A DNA stretch of 64,000 nt, from the NCBI GenBank assembly GCA_964019055.1, contig OZ025207.1:14783357-14847356 (forward strand), written 5' to 3'. Positions 22,904 to 32,057 of the stretch are shown here, in pieces. Numbering within the stretch: the stretch's first letter is position 1; the number at the start of each line of letters is the position of its first letter. The notes under the pieces were generated by a model that saw only the letters and a list, made by a program, of their open reading frames with translations, had not been told where the DNA came from and searched no databases. Source of the DNA: Anthopleura xanthogrammica. Its lineage: Eukaryota; Cnidaria; Anthozoa; Actiniaria; Actiniidae. The position numbers and the translations under genes are program-made.

Positions 22904-25447
22904 TTACCATTCCAAGGATTTCAACTTTTTTAGCTGTCCATTGTTTTTGAATTTTTGAAATCGCTTGGTAGCAAACTTGAAGGCCTCCATTTCAGTGAGC
23001 TCGTTGTACTTAAAGAAAATGTAATCAAGTCCAAACAGTGTGCTTAATTCCTCACGACACGAGAGGTCTGAAGTTTGCTCTATTTCAAGTTTTGTACACA
23101 CATTCTGATACAATCTCAGGCTTGCTTCAAAGCATTCACGAGACATTTGCTCGCTTAGATTCAAAGAAATAACAGCTAGAGTTTTGGAGAATATTCTTGA
23201 CAAAATTGCAAAGATGTTATTCTGAAGATGGGTCAGAATGTGGTCGTCTTGTAGTAAAGTACACAGGTACTGGAAGAGGAGCATCACTGTTGTGGTTTGC
23301 TCTGCTGCTCCCAGGACTGGAGGCGTTGGCAGTGTCAGAGGCTTTCCCTCTGCGATGTGATGTGTACAATAGATGTTTAGAATGTGCTTGTGGTCTTCAA
23401 GATGATGCAGCTCATTAGAAGTACCAGTAATAGCAGCAGATAGTGAATCAACCAAAGAATTCAAGATGTAACAAAGATACAGTTTGTTTTCTGCTGTACC
23501 AGTCTGGCAAAAAACATTTAATTGACGATCAACAAGTCTTAAAACTGAGCCATAATTATCATCAGAGTCCAGTAAAGTTTCATAGGCAGCTTGGAAAACT
23601 TTGTGCAATGTTGCAGGAAGGTTGTCAAGAGATGCTGCAATTCCATTCGCCAGATAAACGAGATCTTCTTGTGCAATGTGACTCACCATGTTGTTCTCTG
23701 GAATGAAGTAGTTTGGGATGTTGCCTCTTAACAAATGATCCACAAAGCTTTCTAACAATTCAACTGCTGAATTGAGGATATTGTTCCACTCTTCGAAATT
23801 TGTTTCTTCGCATTTCCATAACAGAATGGTTTTCAAGTGATAGGAAGAAGGTGTATTCTCGAGAAGACGGTTGTCCTTTATTTCCTCAATGACCTGTTTC
23901 ATGATCAACTTTGCGATGATGTAACTTTGACGTTGTTCTCTTGAAAGAGAATGCACAAGCATTCTCTCGGCCAAAGAAAAAGAAAGCCGCCACTCGGTAT
24001 TGTATGTATTATTATCACGATGAGATACGGCTACAACGTGACAGCCCTGACTTAAGATATCTGAGATCAAGTCTTTACTAGGCCAATCCACTGCCCTGCT
24101 CCTTTCAGACCATTTGTTTGCTGTTGATGGCCATTTAGGGCAATGCAAACATGGAACATAGTCATGGGCATAGTTGTTTCTAATGCTAGGGCGATCTCGT
24201 CTTTTCAGTGCAGGTCCATTAGCAACAACATTGTTAATGTTAATGTCAATATCGCTGTTACTATCGTTGTCACTGTCGCTGTCTCTGCCAATGTCACTGT
24301 TAATATCACTGTTATTGTCACTTCCACTGTCACTACCACTGCCAATGTCATTGTTACTGTCACTGCCATTGTCGCTGCCAATGTCATCATCACCACCACA
24401 TCCTCCATCACCACCACCAACACCACAACTATCACCATCTCCATATCCATCATCACCCCCACCACTTACATCATCACTACCACCACCACCACCACTAACA
24501 TCATCACTACCACCACCACTAACATCATCACTACCACCACCAATGACATCATCACTACCACCACCACTAACATCATCACTACCACCACCAATGACATCAT
24601 CACTACCACCACCAATGACATCATCACTACCACCACCACTAACATCATCACTACCACCACCAATGACATCATCACTACCACTACCACTACCACTACCATC
24701 ATCACCACCACCACCACTAACACCAGTTGGGTAGTTGGTCACCAGAGAATATAGAGCAGTTCTGTTAACAATCTCACGCCAAAACTCTTTGAAATTCTCT
24801 GTTGACAAGAAAGCTGGATTTCCATCCACTTGAAGCTCATAGAGCTGGACGTAGCCCGGATGAATGGTTGGCTCAAGAAAAAGATCCTTTTGTGTGCATT
24901 CCTTTAACTTGCCTTTTTCTTCTGAATTGACTAAATCCCCGCAGTTGCTCTCGCTTCCAGACGTATTTTGTAACAATCCATTAGTAGATATTTCCGTGTT
25001 GAAGAGCGGGACATGTTTTCCATCGCAGCATATTTCGTTTATACGATGAGCCAATTCTTTTGAGTTATTGTTATTTTGGACTCCTGCAAAACCGTTATCA
25101 AAGCAAACTGAACTCTCAACTGGTTTCCTTTCTACGACTGTCATCGAAAAATCCACAAGCATAATATCGATATCATTTCTTGCCTCCCTTCTTCCGTCCT
25201 CGTAAACCCAGTGATTCGCAAATAAACATTCTGCCATGCTTCCAGACATTAAAAGCTCAACATATCTCCCACTTTCGCTTTTTAGTTGTTCCTCAAAAGT
25301 TTTGTACCGTTTTAAAGAATTGAGGTACGATTTGTAATTATGTTCTGTTTCTCTCGGATTCAAGATGAATTGTATAACTGTATGTAAAGCGCCGTTTCTC
25401 CATACTTCATCTTGTAATTCCTCGGTTGTTGCTCTTGCTTGTTCCAT
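22904..25447 (-). CDS. Mab-21/cGAS-like nucleotidyltransferase-fold protein, intronless
   Basis: The protein is 847 aa from a single exon. Residues 69-70 (GS, in LMSGSMAE) and D92/D94 (NDIDIMLVD) form the GS...DxD signature of the Mab-21/cGAS nucleotidyltransferase family. D429 in AHDYVPCLHC, followed by WP, sits where the family has its third acidic residue (inference). Residues about 430-600 resemble the Mab-21 helical half, with EWRLSFSLAER, LSREQRQSYIIAKLIMK and SYHLKTILLWKCE. Residues about 240-407 are a Gly/Ser/Asp low-complexity insert absent from typical 350-500-aa relatives. The remaining C-terminal 200 residues are helical-looking and not recognised. The core catalytic residues are present, so it could be an active cyclic-nucleotide synthase (cGLR-type immune sensor). 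Many Mab-21 proteins are not enzymes, however, and activity cannot be decided from sequence. The intronless structure hints at retroposition. Confidence 0.85.
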   Translation of the reverse strand: MEQARATTEELQDEVWRNGALHTVIQFILNPRETEHNYKSYLNSLKRYKTFEEQLKSESGRYVELLMSGSMAECLFANHWVYEDGRREARNDIDIMLVDFSMTVVERKPVESSVCFDNGFAGVQNNNNSKELAHRINEICCDGKHVPLFNTEISTNGLLQNTSGSESNCGDLVNSEEKGKLKECTQKDLFLEPTIHPGYVQLYELQVDGNPAFLSTENFKEFWREIVNRTALYSLVTNYPTGVSGGGGDDGSGSGSGSDDVIGGGSDDVSGGGSDDVIGGGSDDVIGGGSDDVSGGGSDDVIGGGSDDVSGGGSDDVSGGGGGSDDVSGGGDDGYGDGDSCGVGGGDGGCGGDDDIGSDNGSDSNNDIGSGSDSGSDNNSDINSDIGRDSDSDNDSNSDIDININNVVANGPALKRRDRPSIRNNYAHDYVPCLHCPKWPSTANKWSERSRAVDWPSKDLISDILSQGCHVVAVSHRDNNTYNTEWRLSFSLAERMLVHSLSREQRQSYIIAKLIMKQVIEEIKDNRLLENTPSSYHLKTILLWKCEETNFEEWNNILNSAVELLESFVDHLLRGNIPNYFIPENNMVSHIAQEDLVYLANGIAASLDNLPATLHKVFQAAYETLLDSDDNYGSVLRLVDRQLNVFCQTGTAENKLYLCYILNSLVDSLSAAITGTSNELHHLEDHKHILNIYCTHHIAEGKPLTLPTPPVLGAAEQTTTVMLLFQYLCTLLQDDHILTHLQNNIFAILSRIFSKTLAVISLNLSEQMSRECFEASLRLYQNVCTKLEIEQTSDLSCREELSTLFGLDYIFFKYNELTEMEAFKFATKRFQKFKNNGQLKKLKSLEW
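24460..24720 (-). repeat. in-frame coding minisatellite encoding GGGSDDV/I repeats
   Basis: Within the Mab-21-like gene a unit of about 21 bp (plus strand CATCATCACTACCACCACC plus AC/TA variation) is repeated about ten times. It encodes Gly-Gly-Gly-Ser-Asp-Asp-Val/Ile. The repeat stays in frame, so copy-number change would lengthen or shorten the linker without breaking the protein. Flanking sequence to about 24225 is also Ser/Asp/Asn-rich. Confidence 0.95.
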
Positions 25448-27237
25448 AACTGAAGAAGTGAAACTCTAAAAACTACGTTGTAAGCGCAATCAAGCGATTA
25501 AGAGAAGGTTTAGAGATTTTCAAGTCAGTTTTCGTCGTCGCTTAGTTAGGGAAAACAACTCATAGTCAATGTAGCGTATTGCATTGTCTGATGTACGTTA
25601 TTTAAATGCCAATTTTGTCAACATTTGTCGATAACCAGAGGAACTCTCGGTTAGATTCAGCGCTTAAGGATCGATTTTACGTTCTTTTGTAGATGGTAGT
25701 TTTTTCCAGATGGTAACCAGGCGAGCAACAAGACTATAATCTGCTTCAGTATTCAATACATGTTAGGGTTTTCCTGTTTGGATTTCAAGCACCAATAACG
25801 CTAATCATGCTGACATCACTTCATAGACACATCACGCTAGCGTGACATCGTAAAATATTTAATTTATCGGGAAAAGGAATTTATTATCAAATTTGTTATA
25901 TCGATATTAGTAAAATCGCAAAGTTTCATAAGAATTGCCTTTCAGCTGATGAATTTTCTAAACTAAGAATTTTTATGGAATTTTTTCATGTCTAGCCTGA
26001 TAACAAGCTACTCCCTGAAGTCCCCATAAACCACAGAACACTCTGTGTGGTGGCAGATCCAGGCCCACAAGTCAACTCTTTATTCATCAAAGACCCGGTA
26101 CAATTTGGAATTCGTCTTGGAAAACCAATAAACTATCACATATAGTTGGTTGTATACCATAAGGGTAATAATAGTCTTATTCATTGAAAAAATTATCTCC
26201 AAATATTTTATGTCACGCTATCACGCTAATGTCAAATTGTCTTGTGTTTCTATCGCAGACGTCGTTGTAGTCAAAACATGTTAATTATTCATTGCTACTA
26301 AAAAGTATTCCGCGCTGTACATGTGATGAAACGATTTGTCAGTACAGCACAGAATAGTCTGTGAAGCATTTGAATTGTGAACGTTTATAATTCCAAGTCA
26401 AACAAATTTTTTTTGTACATTCAAAAAAAAAATTCTCGTTTTCTTGAGGGACGCAACGGAATGAATTTGGAAAGGGAGCTACCCCCAATCATGGAGATAA
26501 GCTAAAAAGAAAACAGTAGAAAATACAGTAGAACAGTGTGCAACTAGTATCATTCTTCTTTTCTTTACTTTTGAAACCACTTGTTTCTTTGGGGGGGAGG
26601 AGGGGGGATGTGCAAAGTGGATGGCAAGCTTTTTTCCACAGAAATTTAGCTAGAAAACATCAGATTTTATAATTCATACCATTTCGCATACTAGCTGAAT
26701 TCGCAAACTTCACCTTCTTTCTAATCTAATATTGAGATGCTCTTTTCATTTCCGAAGTTCATTTGGTGCTTGATTTATTGGAGGAGCGGCATGGCCAGGG
26801 TCTCATTTTAGTATAAAAGGCACAAGACACCAAGTGAAGTGAGGGAGCCATCATGCGGGGTCTTGTGGCAGACTACCCCTGAATTTATTTGGAATTATGA
26901 ACTTTTTTAAAAATCTGCCCTAGTGTAACTTGAACACAGGAAAAATATTGGACTCAGGATTGTGCAAGTATGTTCCCACAAAAGCAGCTAATATTTTACT
27001 AACCTTCATATTTTTTACTAAACTTATTTTACTAACCTGCAGTACAGTACATACTGACTGTAAGTCTGTATATTTTTTCTCTATTGGTAAAGCATAAAGC
27101 AATAGTAAGTCTATAAATGTTCTATTTTTTGCATATTTACAGTGTCAGAATTGCAGTAAAAGTTCTGTGTATTCTGTCGTCTCGAGCAACCTTCAATGTA
27201 TGAACCACCTGTTACTGAATAATACCTGACTGACAGA

Positions 27238-27363
27238 TATAGACCCCTCCCCTTGCAGCACGTCAGAATGCAGCTCAATTTGGAGGACAAAACAATAGAT
27301 TAAAATTCTTTTGTTTTGCCCTCCAAATTGAGCTGCTTTGATGTCATGTGAAAGGGGTCTATA
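27238..27363. mobile_element. MITE, AGCTCAATTTGG family, copy A
   Basis: The ends TATAGACCCCT and AGGGGTCTATA are inverted repeats. Internal arms CAGCTCAATTTGGAGGACAA and its complement flank a short loop. Related copies lie at 38279-38418 and 60619-60758. TATA-like ends suggest TA target-site use (inference). Confidence 0.8.
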
Positions 27364-27369
27364 CTGGGC

Positions 27370-27620
27370 CTGGAAGGGACTCCAATAAGAAAGGGGCGGG
27401 ATGCTCTTTACATCTTTTAGGGGTTAATTTCCGTTATTTGATACATCTTAGGGTGTTCAAACGAAAAACTAAAGTGCAATAAAATTAGCGTCATTTGGTA
27501 CCATTTAGGGATGAAACTTGCGAATTTTTATGACTATGAGATAGATATTTTGGTACCTTTTAGGGGTCATTTTCAAAATTTCTAAGGAGCATCTCCACCC
27601 TTCCATATATCGGGTCCCCC
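27370..27620. repeat. decayed dispersed repeat
   Basis: It contains repeated phrases such as TTTTAGGGGT and TTGGTACC(A/T)TTTAGGG at irregular spacing. A distantly similar stretch (TTACCCCTAAT, CCTAAAAATCC) lies at about 46450-46530 in the opposite sense. I do not recognise the family, and it has no coding capacity. Confidence 0.35.
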
Positions 27621-28798
27621 CCCAGATACTACGCTTATTACACAACCAGTTGCAATGCCTTTGCAACATTATAACATAATCTTCCTATTTGTAAAATCAA
27701 CCTTTGCAGTTAGTTCTAAAGTCTAATCTAAAAAGGGGGGGAGGTGCCAAACTGGAGGAGTGATTGTCACCCCCTGTCTAAACATTACTGAGACATTACA
27801 TATATGGGTATAATAATAGAGCCATTCAGGAGTAATATTTTCCCATTTCATACTACATGAGAGCTGTTTGTGAAAAATAAATCATTATGAATGGGATTCA
27901 AACAAAAATATCCTATTTCTAAGGTAATGAATGATATGCACTGACTTGAGAAAACATTACACCCCCATTTAAAATGTAATTCTGAGCTTAGATCTTAGAA
28001 CAGTTTTCATATGACTATGAAAAACTTACAGCACAGACTGCACCTTAGCATGACCTTGTCAGTCTCATGTTATGTATGAAAACATTACAAATTCAGTGCC
28101 ATGTCCACGCCATGCAATGACTGTGCCGTGACTTTTCACAATCATACAGAATCTGCTCTAATTATAATACTATTGTATGTCTAAAGAATTTTTCAAACTC
28201 ACACAACCATTTTATGTAAAAATAATATAATTTTTTGATATAATAATAATTTGATGTTACATGAAACCATTTGCAAAAACAATTTCTTGCACAACACTAT
28301 TGTGCATAACATACCAGAAGGAACGATTTTTTTAACTTATTGCAGTTTTGAGCCGCCAAAATTTGGCATCTAGTTGGAAGAAAATATAGTATTGCGGAAT
28401 ATATTTTCTTCCAACGCCATCAATATAAACCGTACCAGCAACTCAAAATCACAATAAGGTTTGTATACTGATTCTCGTACCGCGTGGTAATTTTGAGCCG
28501 ACAATACAGGTTTATATTCATTTGGCGCCTCTCCCAATCAAATTCATAGGAGAATCGCAATACTTAGTGTAATTTCGGCTTCGGCAATGTCCACATGCTG
28601 AGTTTTTGATCTGAAGTCAAAACCTTGCAACTAAAAATGAGCAGCATCGTGCCAAAAATTTTCATGGCAAATCATCTTATGTAACGTCACCTTTAAAGTT
28701 TGTATTTACATGTTATAATTTCCTATGAATTTACAAAAGAGTATTACATATATTATACATTATTGTTTTAATTTTAATTATTCATTAATATTTTTACC

Positions 28799-31700
28799 TT
28801 AAGACACATTTTTACTGTTATGAAATGACTGATGGAAAAAATTCCTAACTTGTACAGCACAAGCTTTGCCAATAATAGGAGACATTTCCTGTAATGAATA
28901 ACAATCAGTAAAGAGTATCAGATATTTGTTGACATACAAGTGATTTAGTGCTCTAGTGACAGCATTGAGTAAGAATCCCTCTTGTATCAAGATTTCAAAT
29001 TTAGGTAGGTAAGGTGTTGGTAGGGTATCAGTAGGTTGTTGGTAGGGTATCAGTAGGTTGTATGGTGTTGGTAGGGTATCAGTAGGTTGAATGGTGTTGG
29101 TAGGGTATCAGTAGGTTGTATGGTGTTGGTAGGGTATCAGTAGGTTGTATGGTGTTGGTAGGGTATCAGTAGGTTGTAGGGTGTTGGTAGGGTATCAGTA
29201 GGTTGTAGGGTGTTGGTAGGGTATCAGTAGGTTGTAGGGTGTTGGTAGGGTATCAGCAGGTTGTTGGTATTTTTTTTGGTTGGTTGCTGATATACATTGA
29301 CACCCCAAGCATGATTTAAGAGAGACCAATACAATGAACGTACCTCAATTCTTGCTTTACTCAGGGCCTCAATACCTAAAAAATCAATAAAAATGTTAGA
29401 AAACTACTACAAATAGAAATTAAACTCAATAGACACATTCCATGGAAATTACTTTTAAATCTTTTGAGAAGCTCCAGTGCTTTCTTCTCCCCTAGGCCAG
29501 GTATTGCTTGTACTGTGTTTAATAATGCTTTGTCTACTGGCTGTGGCTTCATTTTGATACGATATGGATTGTCTTGAGGCTTGTATTCAAGTTTAACCTT
29601 GGGAAAAAATGAATGATTCATGTACTATAATTCTGTTTATTCTAATATGAGAGTCCTAGTGTAAATGGTCCTTGGAGTGGGATTTAGTGGTACCTCTACT
29701 TATAAATCAGACCCCTTAATAAGTGGACACCCTTCATTAAATGGACAGCTAGTTGCACAGTCTCAAAATGTTCTCCAATATTTACTGTAAAACAAACCTT
29801 TATTCAGCAGACACCTTTTTATTAATGGTAAAATATTTCTTGATTTGAGTGATGCGTCTTTAAGTTATGAAGGTTATGCTTCCAATATGTAAATGACTAT
29901 GACGTCTACTAAGGTTTCATTAAATATACAAAATTGATCTGGTTCACACAAACAGTATTTAAAAAGCATCCTTATTTTACTCATGGTTTACATAAAAGAT
30001 ATTTTTAATTTGTTTTCTTAAAGTGGCCAGTGTTTAGTATTACTAGTTACAACAAATACTCTAAAATACCTTAGTAGACGTCACAGTCATTAACATATTG
30101 CAAGTATAAACCTTCATATCTTAAAGACACATCACTTTTAAAAATCAAGAAAAATTTTATCACTCAACTATTTACTTCATGTCACTAGAATCAATATTGA
30201 AGGCATTGGAAAAAAGGTCATGTGCCCTTTAAGCAAATACCAGCCAGCAAAGTCCCAAAGGTGTCTGCTTAATAGTGGTGCCCTTGTAATTTAGGGGGGG
30301 GGGGGTCATTTTTTTGCACAGGAATGAGGAAATAGAAATTGTGCGCTGCATGTGTGGTATAGGCTCTCATAAAAGCATGCACCCCTATGAAACCAATCAT
30401 AATGCAATATTTTTAAAGACTTTTTCTCACCTACCATTTGTGCAATAATCTTTGCTGCTTCAACATTACTTGTCATTGGAAGAAGAACAAGAGACCTTTC
30501 AATTACCACAAATTTTTGAAGACCAGTAAAGTATTGCTCACTCAGAGGAGTTCTCTCTGATATAACAAGAACCTTTGGTGCTGTCTAAAATCCAAAATGA
30601 CTGGTTAGCACATAATCATCCTTATAGCATGTACTTACAGAGGGGGACATTGGGGGTTGCAGTGTTAGCTTTTTTTTCATGCGGTGATGCATTGTTTTTG
30701 GATTTTTATTGGGATGATGCAGTGATCTCAAACCTTGCGATGTACGGTGTTTACGTTATTAAATGTGCGGTGTCCACTGAAATGATCTGAACTATTGTGG
30801 TGAACATTGCGATGCCCTGTTCAAAATAAATGTCAAAGTATTTGGACTTTTTGACCTTTGCAGTGTCTTGTTGATTTTTGTGCGATAATGCAGTGATTTA
30901 ATATATGTTTTGCGGTGTTGTGGTGTTCGAGACCCCCCAATGTCCCCCTAGTTACACATTCTTACAGCATGTTTATTTTACCAGTAATGGTCAATCAAAG
31001 AAGGACAGCGCAAGGATTTTCAAAACCACATTTACTATGTAAAAACAAAATCAATACCTTTGAGATCTTGAGGATTTTTGCTTTATAATCTAGTCCACCT
31101 ATCAAATCTGCTTCAGTCAGGTAGATAATGGCTACATCATTAGATGCATAGAAGTCTGCCATACCCATGCTATCATCATACAACACTTTGACATGTTGTT
31201 CTGAAACACAAAACAACAGTATATTGTCAATGCTTTGCCTTGATCTCTAGCTGTTCTGGGTCGAGGGGCCGTAGAGATGGCATTGCAGTGCATTATGGGA
31301 CTGCTGGAGGGGGACATATTTCAAAGATGGCATCTATTCCATCCCTTAAAGCAACCCAGTTGTTTGATCATCCTTGGAATGGATAATAAGCTTATTATAA
31401 TGCATAATTATAATAGGTGTATCTAAATCCACTATATCAATGCTTTTATCATACAATATTTTTATGCGCTAAATAAACGAGTACCCAAAATATTCCTTGG
31501 GCTTCCTGTGCTGTGGGTCGTTTTAGATTTCGAAAATCATTCCTACTTAAAGAAAAACAGCTAATTTTGAATGCTGTATCAAAAAAGAAGTCTTTTACAA
31601 GCTACTCTAACGTTAAGAATTAAAAGAAATCGAGTTTCCACTTCGTTCGTGTTTTTTCCAACTAATATGCGTTCAAATTTTGGCGCGAAATCTTCCAAGT

Positions 31701-31821
31701 CAAAATACAAACCTTGAATAGATCTAACGAAGTCACTTCCGTGCCATTTCTCGTTAACGAGGACGTGACCATGTGGAATATGAGGCCTGTGAAAGCTGGG
31801 AGTCTTAGAAATGGCTGACAT
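28799..31821 (-). CDS. FAAP24: FAAP24, Fanconi anemia core complex-associated protein 24
   Basis: Six coding exons join in frame to 222 aa: 31821-31713, 31200-31058, 30584-30435, 29597-29453, 29375-29344 and 28888-28799 (stop). All introns are GT-AG. Residues 1-134 carry the XPF/MUS81-type nuclease-like fold, with HVLVNEKWHGS, IIYLTEADLIGG, SEQYFTGLQKF and SLVLLPM matching vertebrate FAAP24. No XPF GDxnERKxxxD catalytic motif is seen, as expected for this inactive family. Residues about 160-222 carry the C-terminal helix-hairpin-helix pair (IPGLGEKKALELLKRF, then GKACAVQVRNFF). Human FAAP24 is 215 aa, so the length fits. Family knowledge: it pairs with FANCM, binds branched DNA, and recruits the Fanconi core complex in the nucleus. 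The start codon lies 236 bp from that of CTNNBL1 on the other strand. The introns hold a minisatellite and a nested transposon pair. Confidence 0.95.
29019..29268. repeat. minisatellite, 22/29-bp unit, in FAAP24 intron 5
   Basis: The core GGTAGGGTATCAGTAGGTTG repeats with a 29-bp period for most of its length, and 22 bp between the first two units at 29019 and 29041. The extra 7 bp is a TATGGTG-like spacer. About nine copies. The same 22-bp core in reverse complement forms the larger array at 58931-59649. Confidence 0.95.
29690..30295. mobile_element. old repeat element split by a later insertion
   Basis: The left part (about 29690-29815, with CCCCTTAATAAGTGGACACC and TTTACTGTAAAACAAACCT) and the right part (about 30225-30290, with AAAGGTGTCTGCTTAATAGT) align in order with the uninterrupted relative at 40385-40565 in CTNNBL1 intron 14. 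The sequence between them is the palindromic element at 29826-30168, so one repeat has inserted into another. It fills most of FAAP24 intron 3. Confidence 0.65.
29826..30168. mobile_element. palindromic MITE nested in an older repeat
   Basis: The left arm includes TTTCTTGATTT, GCGTCTTTAAG and GACGTCTACTAAGG. The right arm includes CCTTAGTAGACGTC, CTTAAAGACAC and AAATCAAGAAA, the reverse complement. The arms are roughly 110 bp with scattered mismatches around a central spacer. There is no coding capacity. Confidence 0.75.
30640..30951. mobile_element. MITE-like element in FAAP24 intron 2
   Basis: The ends GAGGGGGACATTGGGGG and CCCCCCAATGTCCCCCTA are inverted repeats. The interior is rich in GCGATG, GCGGTGT and GTGGTG words and is non-coding. 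About 312 bp. Confidence 0.75.
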
Positions 31822-32057
31822 TTTGACAAAAAACCGTCACTTTTTCAACTTTTTGTCCCATTTGAAATTTTTCTCTGATGAGCCTGCACGAAATAGTCAG
31901 CAGATATTCGCAATAAAATACGCGCGGGATCTAATCTGCGCAATAGACCGAGGTGGATTGGTAGCTAGTAAAGCAAAATAAAAGTTGAAGTTTGTAAAGA
32001 AAAGGTTGGAAATTTTTGTGGTTTGTCTTCATCTTATGGTGGTATAATTAAGGAAAA
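31822..32057. promoter_or_regulatory. candidate bidirectional promoter of FAAP24 and CTNNBL1
   Basis: Only 236 bp separate the two start codons, which point away from each other. The interval has a GC-richer patch at about 31918-31930 (ACGCGCGGGA, E2F-like) and an inverted CCAAT core (GGATTGGTA near 31952). No TATA box is visible for either direction. A shared promoter is inference from spacing. Confidence 0.65.

Larger units (their letters stand above)
25448..28798. other. intergenic, no gene recognised
   Basis: Between the start of the Mab-21-like gene and the end of FAAP24. It contains a 126-bp MITE (27238-27363), a decayed repeat after it, G- and A-runs, and AT-rich sequence. I see no coding exon. 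The promoter of the Mab-21-like gene should lie just right of 25447, but no clear TATA box is visible. Confidence 0.6.

Noticed and set aside
24143..24754. Long plus-strand frames rich in Thr/Ile or Ser/Pro/Leu
   Set aside because: They are shadows of the coding minisatellite in the minus-strand Mab-21-like gene; trinucleotide-rich repeats stay open in several frames.
29019..29268. Telomere-like repeat, because of recurring TAGGGT
   Set aside because: The unit is 22-29 bp with a single TAGGGT per unit and no TTAGGG runs; it is an intronic minisatellite.
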